A DNA stretch of 64,000 nucleotides from Pyrocephalus nanus (GCA_038380795.1 CM076261.1:7694556-7758555), one strand, 5' to 3'. Shown: positions 49,896 to 63,670, counted from the stretch's first letter. Notes: generated by a model from the sequence alone, not told the origin. Translations and numbers: made by a program.

Positions 49896-52253
49896 AAGAA
49901 ATAAACAACTCTGCTCCATCTTTTACTCATGTGTGTACAGCTGACATGTAATTAGAGCCTTTGGAACAACTTAGGGAGGAAGCAAGGAGGTGGCAGAGTT
50001 GCTGAATAATGGAGCAGATAATTTTGTTCGCAAAAGGATGGATAGTGCCTCTGTGGTGATCAGTGTCTTTCTGTAGTTCCCCAAAAGAGGTTTCCTATCA
50101 AAGCACAGAATTAGTTGGTATTCAAAATAGCCTGTGTTCATTCACTTCGTGTTTACAGACATTACAATCACGAGTGTTGCTCAAGTTCACTCTCTACTTG
50201 AAAACACACAAGATATGATAGTTGTGAACAAAACTTTTAATTACATGCTGTGTGGGAAAAAAAAAGTGGGGAAGGAATGGGGAGATAAGAAAATCCCACA
50301 GGCTGTACATGAAAAGTATTTGTTAAATCCTCCAAAAGCAGCAAATTTATTTTCATAAGAGGAAATAAGCACTGCTTGAGACCAAACTTTATTTCCTTTT
50401 ACACAGAAGTTAAAAATAATATATCCTGCACATTAGTTACAGTGCAAGTGTGTATATTGTACCCAGAGGGTCCTTTCTATAAAAAAGGATCATAAAATCC
50501 TATCAACATACTATATTTTTCTGCTGGAGATAAATCAGGAAGATTAATGAGGTTAAGTTATTGCTGTCTAGTATGCCGGGGAATAAGTTTCTAAATTAGA
50601 ATTTTAATTGTATGTTCTATTGCAGTCCTCTTACTAATTCACATTTCACCATATTTCTAAAATCTTTCCTTATACGGAAGTCTTAAAGAATTTTAAAGGA
50701 ATAAAAGTAATAGAGTTTGTAAAACTTGTGAAGGTAAAATGGAAATAGCTCTGAAAGCCTATCAAAACTAGGTTATGTATCAAATTTTTAGACCACCCTG
50801 TAGAATCTATAAAGATTTCTATTCCTGCTTTGAATCTTACAGGTGTTATCTTCAGTGTTGGGTGACAAGAAATTACATCAACAGATCTCATAAATAGATT
50901 GGGTTAAAAATATATAGAAAGTAACTTTTTGTCCGTTATTACAGAAGTGCTCTTTGACACTCTTTTTTGCAGTATTGTCAAGCTTTAAGACCAAATGACA
51001 ATTCGTTATTGGAGACTAAATGTACTAAGCTACTAAAATATTTCAGTCCCAATATATGCAATTTTACAAATTGCACAACTTTCCTATGCCACAAAATAGA
51101 GGACACATTCCAGGAAAGAAGTCATATGGGTCTGTGGGGTGGTTCCAGCCATGCTATGTGTTCTCCTACAGTGTCTCTCAGAGGGCCTCATCCTCTGGGT
51201 CCTTTCCCCAGTCAACCCTGCAGACTCTCAGATACAGTGCTCAGTAGGAAAAAAATACCTAATTCTTGGTTATCTTGTTCAAATGCACTTGGCACCTGAA
51301 AACTATCCTTCACCATGGCTGGTGCTCACAACCTGCTATTCCCAAAGGTGTGCAAACCTTCACAACTTTCACAGTGACTGACAAGTCACTTTTTACTGAA
51401 GTTACATCCCTATTCTTGTAACTGAGCTACTCTTTCGTCCTGTAGCATTAACTAAATTTTGTGTATATTTGCTAATGCTGCTGTCAACTAGATCTAACTC
51501 ATGCTAACTGCTGCAAGTATCTGTATCATTCATAGTACCACACTGAAACACTTTGATCATTTTACTGTGTTTTCCTTATGCAGCTATAGGTTGACTAGAC
51601 TGGCCAGCTGTCCAGGGAGTACCAAATCCTGGGACTTTAAAAATACAAATCTATTAGAAAATACACTAATTGGAAGCACTGCCTCTGATAAGTGAGTGCA
51701 CCAGTGCAATCACAGAATTAGTACCAGATTTTGTCTTACTGTGTGGTTTTAGTCCAGATTTTGAAACCTAAGTGTTAAGTCATGCTGCAGTTAGTTTAGG
51801 AGACAACAGTTCCGTTTCAGCATGTCCTGTAGGCAGTGACTATGATGTTTGGTGTCTCAAAAGACTAGAAGGACTTTTGCTTTCCTACTCTTCTTCTCAG
51901 GTGTAATGCAGACTAACCTAATTGCACCTGAGAAGGAAAAGACTGCTTCTTACCTCTGGCTATGCAAGCCTTTATGAGTGGAGGTTTCTGGGTTTTTTTT
52001 ACATCAGTTCAAGGAAGCACAACCACATAAATGAGCACCAGGAACAATGTTAGAGAGGTGCTGTATGTCAGACTATAGCTGTGTGTGCTTTAAGACTGAT
52101 CTGCATCTTTTATCTTACAGAAAACTTTATGTAAATTACCAGCCTAATTTTACTGGAAAATTCTAAACACAACAGGGTGGTTTTAGCAATAACATTAATA
52201 TATTCTATTTACAACACTCTTTGTTGTTGGGGTTTTTTTCCTTCTGTGTTCAG

Positions 52254-52276
52254 ACCTAGGCTACAGTAGCACACCG
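52254..52276 (+). other. Candidate cryptic 23-nt exon
   Basis: A long pyrimidine tract ending TTTTTTTCCTTCTGTGTTCAG (at 52253) precedes 23 nt, which are followed immediately by a consensus donor (CCG then GTAAGT at 52277). Both signals look as good as those of the real PTPRM exons. Spliced after the 28503-28690 exon (phase 0) it would read ACC-TAG, an immediate stop. Its phase class (1 in, 0 out) is the same as that of the 188-nt wedge exon. No remembered PTPRM isoform contains it, so it stays a candidate. Confidence 0.3.
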
Positions 52277-55200
52277 GTAAGTGCTTTATAACTGCTGAAG
52301 GCAGTTTATATTGATTAGATAGATTTTCACATTGGCTCTTGCAACAGACAGTTTTCAAGGTTAGGCATAGTAAAATGGTTTTTTTTTAAATCCCATTATT
52401 TGAAAACTGGAAATAATTCTCAGTGATTGAAGCTGACAGAGAAGGAAAAGCTGATGGTTCACATATTCTCTAGTGGCTTGCTGTCATCCACAAATGCTTT
52501 CAGTGACCAAAGCAATGACTGAAGTATGAGAAGTTGCTTGCATACAGTGGGTTGCCATCAGTGAAATCATTTACCACTGCTCACAAACACTTGGGGTGAT
52601 CTATTACTTACAGGTAATGCATTTTCAATGATAAAATCTTCCCTCAGAGTGACTAGAAGATTAAAAATGTTGTTTCATAGCTTGGACCTCCCTGCAGATT
52701 TCTTTTAACATAACTATCAATGACTTCCTTATTCCCTAATAACCTAAATACTCAGGTATCAACAAAATGAACGTGATTATTTCAATTTTCTGTTAAAAAA
52801 AACTGTTAATGTTGCTAAGTCACAAGAACATTCTCATGCATCAGATATTTAGCAGATTCTGAGTACTGAAAAACCAATAAACCGACAGATTTACTGTACT
52901 CATAAATCTTGTGCTGTTCATTAAATGAGTCTGAAGATCCTTGTCCTCCAAACACTTATGGACTTGCTTAAAATAGAGTGCATGTTTGCTAGGGTTTGTA
53001 GATACAAAGAAGAGTCCTTATGTGGCCCTAGAATCTTAATTCAGACTGTAATGGATGCATTTTTTACTGTCTGTGATCTCTACATGCAAAATGGACATAG
53101 CATTAGTGAAAGGTGATATATATTTAGGTAAAACTAATAATGAATCTTCACTATCTAATTTGGGGCATTTTAGGCATCTCATTTAGCTGCAATTCAAATG
53201 ACTATGGTAGAAATATAAGTTTCTTCTATGGCTAATTGAGTTTAGACAGGGACCTCCATTAGGATCACTGTTTGTTGTCTGGTCTGGCCTAAATTAGACA
53301 CTCTCCATAACTCTCTGCTTAAAAACAAATCCAGAGGTATTTAGAACTGAATAGGTCAAATTGATAATTTTGCTAAAATACATTTTAATCTGGTTATTTA
53401 GAAATACCAGTGGAAAATTAATGTTATCAATGGAGAAACTCAGAGTCAGTAGAGAAAATCAGATATCATAAAGAGTTATACATTTAAAAACAAATCCACA
53501 GATCAAACTTAGGACTTGTACAGTGCAATATGCATTTCTTTGTACCTATGAATAATGTTCTTGCTTATTAAGTAGGCAGAGCAAGATTTATGATGTCCTT
53601 AACTTCTTATTTCTTTGCTTGTAAGAGCTTGCGCTTTGTAAAGGACGTTGTAGGAGTCTACACTGTTGTCACCTAGCAACTATGAAGTATTTTTTTTCAA
53701 ATGTTGCTGCTTGGCTTTTAATTAACAATAAAAAATAGTAATTCCACTCAACAGTTTACATTTGTAGATCTTAAAGCGCTCACAAAGATGCATTATTTTT
53801 ATTATCCTTACTTGGAAGCGTGAAAATCTAGGATGGACAGTGTGTTGCCAAAAATTACAATCAACAGAGGCATAAATTGTATTCTGAAGGTCTTACCCTA
53901 TTCTCCACATTCCAGCCTCTTCAAACTGTAGTTTTATATAGGTCCCTTCCAATATTTTTTGCCTTATGAATTTTAAATGAGGAAAGAGAATAATTTAAAA
54001 AATCTGTATTTGCAACGATTATGTCCCCCTCTCATTTGAGATATTGCAGTTATTTTCTAGTCTGAGGGTCACAGTGAATTAGCCCTTGGCAAATATTTAA
54101 TTTTTAATGGAAAACCTCTGCAGTATTGAGTTAAAGCATGCAAAAGTATCGCATTCATCCTAAGATGGTCCAGCTGCTGCATCACTGACCAGTTTTCAGG
54201 TTGCATATATAGCACTTCTCTGTATTTCATTTGTCTTCAGCAAGTGTTTTATTCTGATCATTGAAATGTTTTCTGCTAAACAGAATGACAGTTGACACTG
54301 TGCACTGAAATGTCTGCTGTAAGAACAGCTGGCTTGAAAAGTGTTTCATTTTTTCAAGAAGATCGTGGAGGCTGGGTAACCAGGGTTCTGTGTGATTTGA
54401 GTTAAAGAAATGCTTATTTTAAATTATATGAGAAACGTCCTACACTCATTTTCAGTTCTCCATTGCCCTTGCCAAGCATTTGGTGGAGTGAAGCTGTTTG
54501 AGGGCATATTTCTTCCTAATGGTCCACAATTTTAAGAAACTTCTAAGGATGAATTAGAATGAATAGCCACAAAGATAATGTGTGGGCTGCCATGCAGCAG
54601 TTTCCCTGGAGAGTGATATGTCAGGAAAGAGATTAGAAAAATTTCTGTAATGAAACATGTATTTCTCACAAGTAAGGAAAGATCTTGACAGATCATCTGT
54701 TATGAGATATCTGCTCTGTTCTTTACTTGTGGGACAAATGAGATTTCTCCCTATAATACGTTCTGGATTAGCGTTCTGTTGCAGTTTGTGTAATGGCAGC
54801 AAATGGGGAATTTAGGCAATGACACTCCAGCTGTCTTTTACAATAACTGTTTCTTTTTATGCTTTTGCACTGTAATACGTCTTCCTTCAGATTATCTTTT
54901 CTGTACACTTCTCACTGAAATACCAATGTGTATCCCAAAATGAATTAAACAGAAAAATGGATCTACATAATTTATGTCTTATTTTCCCTATGTGATATGT
55001 TTTATTTCATTAACTAATTTATTGTTAAAACCCAAAGAAAAAATACATGTGGAGTTCTTTTTCTATAGTACATTTTTAATAAAGAAAGTGAAGTCAATAT
55101 GCAGTAGCTGGAAATGTAAATCTGTCTGTTTTCACTATTGTATGAGGTTTGATATATATGTATTCTAGAGAAGAGAATTATCTGTGTTGCAGACATACTG

Positions 55201-57506
55201 TTAAGAGATGTTTTATCTGTAAGGCTCATTAAACTTATAATTGTTTTCAGAAGATCCAAATAGGTGGGAGAAATTGAACCCATACATTAGCAGATGAGAC
55301 GTAGATGAGCTGCCCAAAGCAGTACATTGTCTGTTATATATCTTCCCTGAATTCAGTACCATGTAAATCTTTCCCAGTAGTCTCCAGAGATTTGCTTTCT
55401 TTGATTGCTTTTGTAAAAGTTCATTAATGGGACAGAGAGAAGTAAGATGTCCCTAGGAATATATTTGGGTCTTCCATTTTGCTTGGTGTAGGCTCAGAAA
55501 CTGTATCAGCAGTTTCTCTGTAACAGCACATGCAATGCTTAGTGAATTAAACTGAAAACCACTTGCTGGCTAATATCTTACGAATCAATTCTGTGAACTC
55601 GTCTCTATCAGAAGGACTGTAAGAAAGCTGGAATTTTCAGTAGTCTGTCTAGTGTCTGAAATGCAAAATCCTGAAATCCACATCAGATTTTAGATTAGAT
55701 GAATGATTAGTTTGTTCTGTCTTTGGAGCTTTGCTGCTGAACATTTCCATCTCTATTTTGCCTTTAACTGTGTTCAATTGTTCAGTATCCAGTGTCTTCT
55801 GAGAATGTGAACTTTGCAAGAAATTGAAACATAGATCTTTGCCCGCAGAAAGTCATTCCTTATGCCGTTCAGTTGGGCTTATTACAAAAGTATTTTTCAT
55901 CCAGCCTGAGTTGAGTGTGCTCTAGAGTGGGAGGGCTTGCTTGCTTTAGATGCCATTGGCAAATCTATAATCAGATAACAATTGATGCTTTTTTGGCAAA
56001 CAGTCCCAAAGCTATAAATCATCTTAGAATTTACAGGGTTTCACTTCTCTATCCTAGTAACAATCTGCATTTCTCAGAGCTGTACCCAGTGATGGTATGC
56101 TATGATAAAGGAGAAATTTTTTTGTATTAATGGGTTTTAATCATTTCAATTTGCAAATCATTAAAAATTTTCTAAGGAAAATGTGGAGAGATGGAGGACA
56201 AACAGATTGAAGTCATTTGGCAGTCCTTCTGTTTTTCTTGAGTTATTATTTACAAACTTTTTAGAAATAATCAACATATTCCCAGGAATTTTTATATCAT
56301 AATTTGGACACCAGCACTCTAATGAACTTATTAAAGAAATACACATTTTTGGGCACTGAATGCTCTTTTGTCCCGTTGACTTCAGCAAGAGATCAAGGGT
56401 TTATTTTGACTCATGCTTTTTGCTTTTGGAAATCATTGGGATTTGAATGTTTTATCAAGTATGAGGGCAAAGGATACTAATGGTAGTCTATTTAATGGGT
56501 GTTATCTGTTTTAAACCACTCAGAATGTGCTGAGGTCTTGCAAGAGATAAAAACTTCCAAAGGTTTTCCCTATTTAGGTTGGTGCTTAGCCATTTTTAGC
56601 TTCTCTTACCAGAGAAGTTAATCATGTACGTACCTTCATGTCCTTCCTGAATCAAAATATTTAATATACTGAACATTCTAGCAAAAAGATAAAAACATGA
56701 GTAAATTAAGAAATTGTGAAAATTCTCTTTTAGGCCACAGGAAGCACAGAATGGATAGGGCATAACGACTTGCTTGCTGCTCTTTTAGTTGCTTCTGTGT
56801 TTTATTCATGTAAAAATACACTTTTAGCACTTTCAACTTTCCTATTTACATGAACTTTTTTAACTAGAGCACAGCGGTTGGGTGAATAAGATAGTACGTT
56901 TCACAAAGTCACATTACTTTTATTCTCTGAGAAAACAATCATCATGATGGTATCATAAATTGTGTTTAAGAAAAAAAAAATGCATGTATGCTAGTTGAAT
57001 CCACATTTTCCAAATGCCTATATGTGTTTAGATCCATGAGGTCACCTGCCAAGAAGTAAAGTAAACTTGATATGTCAAAAATAAAACGTGTCAGTACAGT
57101 GTGTAATTCTACACTCGAATACTGGAGCAACTCCAACATGATGATGAAGCTCCTTCAGCTTCATGTGTGTGTATAAGAACTATGTGGGGAATCTGGATAG
57201 CAGATATGAAGGACTCTCAGTGTTGCAAGCATGCAAATTGGGGAAGGTTTAATAGCACTTCACTTGCAAATAATTATTCTTGCTATTACATGGATAATCT
57301 CATGTCAAATTTTAAATAACATCTGAAGCTATGCATAAACACCATTGAAACAGGAGACTGATATTTTTGCTCAATAAAAGAATCAGTTAAATGATATTTT
57401 AACAAAAATACCCACAAGTACTGCTTGTCTTTCTCCTTTATTTACCTATAGGGTAAACATGCTTTTCTGTATGCTTTTCTTAATGTCACTTTCTTTCCTC
57501 TTTTAG

Positions 57507-57594
57507 AGTTTCTTTGAAGGGCAGTCCGCACCGTGGGATTCGGCTAAGAAAGATGAGAACAGAATGAAAAATAGATATGGGAATATCATTGCAT
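57507..57594 (+). CDS. PTPRM: PTPRM exon: start of phosphatase domain D1
   Basis: An 88-nt exon between TTTCCTCTTTTAG and the donor GTAAGT (57595). It continues in frame from the phase-0 end of the 28503-28690 exon and reads [15 protein letters not shown], then [14 protein letters not shown], with a final T that becomes Tyr with AT of the next exon. [15 protein letters not shown] is the KNRY motif near the N terminus of classical tyrosine phosphatase domains, which helps form the substrate pocket region. [21 protein letters not shown] separates it from PTPRK, which diverges here, and the few differences from PTPRT also favour PTPRM. Confidence 0.96.
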
Positions 57595-57720
57595 GTAAGT
57601 GTTGACAGCATAATTGTGCACTTTGTTAACTTCCCTTCAGAACTAGATAGGAGTGACCACCAGCCTTGTGCTCACATCAGGTTTCCTTTTCTCTAATTAA
57701 GAAAAGTGAGGGAAGATGTT

Positions 57721-57752
57721 ACTTTTTTTTTACTTTTTTTTTTACTTTTTTT
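57721..57752 (+). repeat. T-rich tandem repeat (AC plus T tract)
   Basis: Three units of AC followed by 7-10 T residues, starting 127 nt after the donor of the D1 exon, giving a dense U-rich stretch in the intron. Repeat number is likely variable. Confidence 0.85.
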
Positions 57753-58620
57753 CTTTTTCTTTGAGAAAACTGTCAGATTTAATGCATTTTCTCAACTAAC
57801 CTTATGTATACCTTTCATTCTGTGATCAACATTTGGCTAATGAGAATGACACCTTTAACCAGTACTTGGCTCTTAACAGCTCTGAAACTGCTTCTGTCAG
57901 CTTGGTGCAAGAGTACCCATGATCACCCTAAACCTTGGTTTTAGGTCCTGGATATTGTAGGAGCAGAAAGTACTGCTGCTTAAGTGTTCCTCAATAACAG
58001 TAACAACCATCCCAATTTACTCTTTTAATGCTAGACAAACTTTAAGAAAAAAAAAAAATCTGTATGTTTTGCTTTAAGAGGCCAAGCTTGATAAAGATTA
58101 GATATACTAATAATCAAATAACTTGAGGAGATGACGGCATGGTTTGGAGAGTGACACCTAAATCTGGTATTATGAGATTGCAAAGCATTGTGAGAAGATG
58201 CTGCACATGAATGTGGGGGCAGAAAATTTGTCAAGTTCACCACAAATACATTATGTACACCAGTATTGTTGCACGTAAAGGATAAGTTCTTAATGTGTCT
58301 GTAGGAGATGATCCCTTCCCTGATTTTTCCTTTAAAATCTAAATTTAAGATATGGAGCATATATTTGTTTCTACCAGCCAGCCAGATAATCATGAGGGAG
58401 GTATAAATACAGAAATATGCAGCCATCACAGCATGTCAGAAGTTTTGTAAGCATGAAGGATGGTCTTTAGGAGGAATCATTTAGTGATACTGCAGTTTAG
58501 AAATCATATATAGCCCTAGGCACATGGGACAGCATGGAAGAGTAAGTTGTACAGATTGTCTTAACATTTGGACAACCTGTGGAAGGAGCATGTACTGTAT
58601 ATTTACAGTGACTTAACTTC

Positions 58621-58639
58621 AGCACCTAATATAGGTGCT
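58621..58639. repeat. Short inverted repeat AGCACCTA/TAGGTGCT
   Basis: AGCACCTA and TAGGTGCT are separated by three bases, giving an 8-bp stem. No function is inferred. Confidence 0.8.
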
Positions 58640-61600
58640 TAACCAGGCACAGATCTACCTAGGTTTCCTCATCAATGTACCACATGAACTTAACAGAGAG
58701 AAGGACAGGCCTTCTAGAGAAATGATTCAGAAATAGAGCCCATTTGAATGCTTTTGAATCACCACTGCCGGTGGTCCTCTCTGCAGTGCCTGTGTAACAA
58801 GTCTGGAGAGAACAGCTCCTAAGTTAGTGACTTACAGTAGGTGGTATGAATAGGCCCAGCCAGGCTGAGATGATCTACAGAGAGAAAGCAGCTCTGTAAC
58901 TTGCTGCAGAATGAGAACCTGCAGCAAATGCTTGTTGAGGCAGAAGCAAATTAAGCAAGAGATGCTTGTCAAGCAAGAGATGATCTGCCACATCGTTTTG
59001 AGTGGGCATGATAGTGTTCCTGTGTATTTTGGATCTGTACAGTGCTACATACTGAAAAAGGAAATGAAATCTTCTAGAGAAATGTGGATATCACAATGGG
59101 CTGGTGCATAAACAAAAGAAGCTAAGTTAGCTGAATGTGGTTTTGCTTGTTCTCCTCCAGCAATGTTTAATGTGTAACAAACTTGTTATTTTTTGAGGAT
59201 GTAGCAACACATTAGCTGAGTAATGACTAATCATTTAAGTAGAAATACTGAAGGAGTTATAAATACGAATACCAAGAAGTTTTATGCTTATCCTTGCTTT
59301 GTGGAATTTTATTTCCAGCCCAAGCCTTTTAAAATAGATCTTCTCTTTTAGTCAGGTTTAGTTTGTCAGTCCCCTCTTTAATGTCAAGTTAGCCATTCTC
59401 TTACATTTTAACACCCTTTAGTTGAAGAAAACTAGACTACTAGTACTTTATGTCTGAGGTAATGAAGTGATGAGTAGCCAAGGGAAAACAAGATATTTGA
59501 GTCACAAATCAGTGGCAATTACAAGTGATACTGAAGGCTTTCTGAGAGGCTAAATATACCTCAGAACATTTGGACCTCAATTTACTTGAAATGTCCTCAG
59601 TATTTAGCAAAGGGAAGGAGTTGGATGGAGTTATTATCAAAAACACGTCCTGTTTATGTGGCTGTGAGAACAAAGATAACACAAGTTAAAATTAAGATCT
59701 GTTAGAGTTAAATGCAGTATCTTAAAAGAGAAGCTGAAACTGCCTACACAGTTTGTTGTCCATCAAATACATGTATGCAAATGGGGTAGTTAACTGTTTA
59801 ATTATTTTATGCGTTTTTCTGGATCACTGATCTGCTGGATAACTGATCATTTTTCTCAGTCTGAGAGTGCAGTTTTAGTGGTCCACTTTTTAAAATTTAT
59901 CCCAGATAGCTGAATAAAGTATATGCTTAAGCGTAAAAGCATTTTAATAAACTGTCCTTTTATGCTATATTCAAACACTTAAAAATACTGTGGTTCAGAT
60001 GCCACTGACTGGGTACATGATTATAATGAAATGTATTTTTTTTCTGCTAAGTGTTTAATGTAATCTTTTTCTCTCTGTTTAACCTCTTTGTTTAAATTTT
60101 TCCCAAGATACTACTGTTTCATTATTGCTTGTAGTCATTATTGTTCTCAGAGGGAACTAAAACAATAGCACCAAGTGGCCAGCATTGCAGGAGCTTGTCA
60201 AAATTGCAGTATGCTTTATGTTACTCCAGTGATGTGCATTTAATTGGCTCCAAGCGTGCCCTACCCATTGTATGAGTGGCTACAACTTGTGAGCCACTGT
60301 ATCAAAAAGTTGAATCATGATCACAGTCCAGTCCCCCACAGAAAACATGCTCCTTCTTTGGTGAATGCAAAAACCTTTGCGTTTTCTAATTAGGAACTAA
60401 AACCAGCATGAATCTGCTAAATGAATATTTCTTTGCATAAGAAAAATTCTGTTTCTGCCATAATTGTACAGGGTTATGCATGGATTTTGGTAAAATCTAT
60501 TGCTTTTTCCTCAGGAGAGATCTTGAGGTAATTTGGGAATGGGGTGTGGGGTGGTTCTGTATTTATTTTTACCTAACTCAATATTGACTAAATGAGAAGA
60601 GAATATTGATCACAGCTTTTAAAAGCAGCTAAAGATTTTAGGTGAGACATTTATAAAAGATTTGATTTTCAAAGAATCACCAAGATACGTCCCAAGAAAG
60701 GGTCATTGCCAAGGCATGCTAATCAAACAGGTGCTCAAGGGGCTTGCTAGAGATCACATATTCATGTTGTAGGTAACGTGAGGGGAGTGAGAATATAATA
60801 CTTATATTTATTATCTATTACCATTTTCTACAAAGACAAACTGATTCTATCATAACTAATTTTGAAAACTTAAGTGATCATTGGAAAGTTAAATTTGATC
60901 TCCTAATGGAAGGGTATCAAAATAACAGTGAGATGGAAAAGAGTGTTTAAAAGGTATAAAAATTGTCAAGAGCAGCTGAAATATAAAGGAAAAAAATACC
61001 CTAGAAATCTAGGCAGTTAACCTAGAAGCTTTTTAAGAATCAACATTCATGTTGAAGAATATATGGCTTGTGTACCTCTTAGGCCTAAATCTACTTGACA
61101 TAAACACAGCAAAGACACGGTAACATTTCTTTTTGTTGACTGAAGACTTTTTTTTCAAATTAAGAAGTGTTACCATGAAGTAAGGAGTCAACTAGAGTTT
61201 TCAAAGCGATAAAAAAAGGGGAGTCACTCCAGTTTCACTCTAAATAAATGGGTATTGAAGAGTCCATTACCTCAAAAATTCACAGAAAACTCTGCCTGAT
61301 AATTCAGTACCAGAAAAGACGCACATACGAAGAAAAAAGGGTAAAAGATGATATGAAGATACAGGTGTAAAGTAACTTACTTAATTTTGCTCTATCTGAA
61401 ATAAGAGTTACTGCAAGGAAAGAATGGAGTAAGCAAAGAAAGGGACAAAATACAGGATATGTAATGAAAAGATGCTACTGCATATTATTTAATTGTATAA
61501 ATCAGTCAGAAAGAAATAACAGGAAGTTTTATTTTTAAGATATTTCTTAGTGGGAAATTGAAGCTTTTTCTGCCCAGCATGGAAACTCAGTTGTGTGTAA

Positions 61601-62009
61601 GACATTAAATTGGGGGTTCAGTTGACTAAACATAGGCTTGAGACATCTGTACAGGACCAACAAATGTGACACTGAACACAAGAGAGACATGTTATTTCCA
61701 AAGTGGCAGCTGAAAGCTAGGCAGTACGTCCTGGTGGCTGTATAAAGTGGTATGAGATGTTTGTGCTTAGACAACTGAACCCTATCCTAAATACAGCCAG
61801 TAATACAAAAGTGAAAATCTGTACTAGCCTGAGTTGTCCTGGTGAGAATGTTTATAAGGCAACGATGCAGGAAATCAAGAAAATATGGATGAAGACATAC
61901 CATGAGTCCAAGCAAGCTTGACCTCAGAGTCTGCTGACTTCAGCAGAAGTTGTATCAGGTTCCAAAACAGTAAAAATAAGCTAGAGCTTAGAAAGTTTCT
62001 TAGTATCTT

Positions 62010-62290
62010 TCTTAAGTAAGATGGATTTTTAGAATTAAGGTCCTGTGAGCCAAACCTCTGTTCTGAAGAAACTGATAAATAGCTTAATTAAGCAGAGAAT
62101 AGTACAGCACTTGGATAAGCATAGCATGGGAGGATCAGACCAGGAAAGGTTATGTAATGGAGAGTCACACCTCTATAAATTCTTATTCTTGAATAAAAAG
62201 GCTGAAAAGGCTGACCTGATTAACATAATTGATTTGAATATTCCAGCATGTTTGGGAAAACTCATTCTTGATGACTGTTAAATGAAATAA
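62010..62290 (+). pseudogene. Degenerate LINE reverse-transcriptase fragment
   Basis: Reading one plus-strand frame through stops gives GPVSQTSVLKKLINSLIK, then QRIVQHLDKHSMGG, HLYKFLFLNKK and EKADLINIIDLN. This follows the order of a CR1/L2-clade reverse transcriptase: the (N)YRPVSLTSV motif, then the L.K.I...I..HL....M helix, then a GKSCLTNLL-like region and the DxxYLDFxKAFD palm strand, here decayed to INIIDLNIPA. The catalytic Asp region is degraded and stops precede GPVS, so this is a dead relic. The flanks (about 61.8-62.0 and 62.3-62.5 kb) may belong to the same element but could not be confirmed. Confidence 0.7.
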
Positions 62291-63670
62291 TCACAAGAAA
62301 ATAGCAAAGTAAGACCTGTGTGGGACTTAGAGATGGAATTTTAATTTGTTCTGATTTACTGTATTTGGGTTTAAACTGTGCCCTTTCTTTCTCTCATGGG
62401 AATCCCAGGAAAATAAATGAAGCTCTGAGATCTCTAGTTCCTGAGATTTGGAGCATAAAAGAGGATGAAGTAAAGAATTTACCTCTTCCTTTACTTCTCA
62501 GCCATTTGAAAATCTCTTGACTTGTAGCTGTAGAACAGTGTTATCCTAAGAACAACTTCCCCTATTCTCCCTCCACCATAATGTGGGCAAATATTATCCT
62601 ACTTATGATTGAGGTTTTAAGCCACTTCATGTTCTTTCATTCATTTGTTATCTTTTAGGAACTTTAAAGCTGAGAAAAATAGCTGTTCAGAACGTGGGTG
62701 GCAAGTTTCAGGTGGTTTAATGCTTATTTACCTTTACAACAAAATAATGACAGTCATGAAGGTCTGTCATCAGCTGCAAGTAATATTAGCTCAGCAGGCA
62801 AGCAGCAGAAACAATAATACACATGTATCTACTTAGCAAAAGTGACTCCTAAACAAAGCAGCAGTAAAGTGGCTCTTAACCATCTCTCCATCCTTGATAT
62901 ATACCCTCAAATTATTTTATCAACAACTTGTTCAGCATTCTGGAAAAACCGTTGTGATTAGTTGTTTTTGAACTAGGAGAATCAAGAGGAGCTTATGGAG
63001 TCTAAGAGAAGAAAAAGGCCTGCCAGCATACAGATGTTGTTGTGCAGGGTAGGGAACTAGCCTCTAGCAGTGTTACTATATCATGAAGAAAGTCAGGCAG
63101 CTGACATGAAACAAATTCGTGCCATGATGTTTTTGATTTTAATTCAGAAAATAGAGTTGGAAATGTTTGCACGTTCCTGGATAGATACAGATGACCACAG
63201 TAGAGGAAAATTCAGTGACAAAATCATTGTCTGAGTGCTTGAGTTTTGTCATTATTTTACTTTCTGCCCTATTGAAAACATAATGACTTTCCTTCAAAAA
63301 CTGTATGTCTTGTACAAAAACTTCAGTTTCCCTTGAGTACTAGCAGAAGCATTTCCAAGAGATTAAACATTTGACAACTTAATATTATTTTATTGGCAAA
63401 AGCAGGGGGTGTCAAAGCAAAAATCGTAATGGTAATAGGTTTCACATTACAATATTTAAGATGTTCATACTGAAAATCAGAGGGGATTTAGAAAGCCTAT
63501 AATGACTGAAATGAGGTTTAAATGTAGATACAGTGTTTTCATGGACAACCAAACAAGCATGAACTTGCAATTGCTGAGGTTTTAGTTTGACTTGAAAGGA
63601 ATTTTGAAGGCTTTTTTATAGAATGTGTCTTTAATTACTGTTTTTTTCCTCTCCATTGTTCCCTTTTCAG

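Larger units (their letters stand above)
28691..57506 (+). other. PTPRM: Large PTPRM intron (28.8 kb)
   Basis: The largest complete intron here, splitting the wedge/D1 border between EEYE and SFFEG. Signals are GTAAGT and TTTCCTCTTTTAG. It contains an old CR1 relic at 41.0-41.4 kb, CR1 3' ends at 44.1 and 49.7 kb, a 38-bp tandem duplication at 45.3 kb, simple repeats and a 23-nt candidate cryptic exon at 52254-52276. The two longest open frames (minus 42207-42611, plus 43222-43611) have no recognisable domain. No second gene is supported. Most of the remainder shows nothing recognisable. Confidence 0.82.
57595..63670 (+). other. PTPRM: PTPRM intron within D1
   Basis: A 6.1 kb intron bounded by GTAAGT and TCCCTTTTCAG. 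It carries a T-rich tandem repeat just after the donor (57721-57752), a short palindrome at 58621-58639 and a degenerate LINE reverse-transcriptase fragment near 62.0-62.3 kb. The remainder is AT-rich with no recognised gene. Confidence 0.82.
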
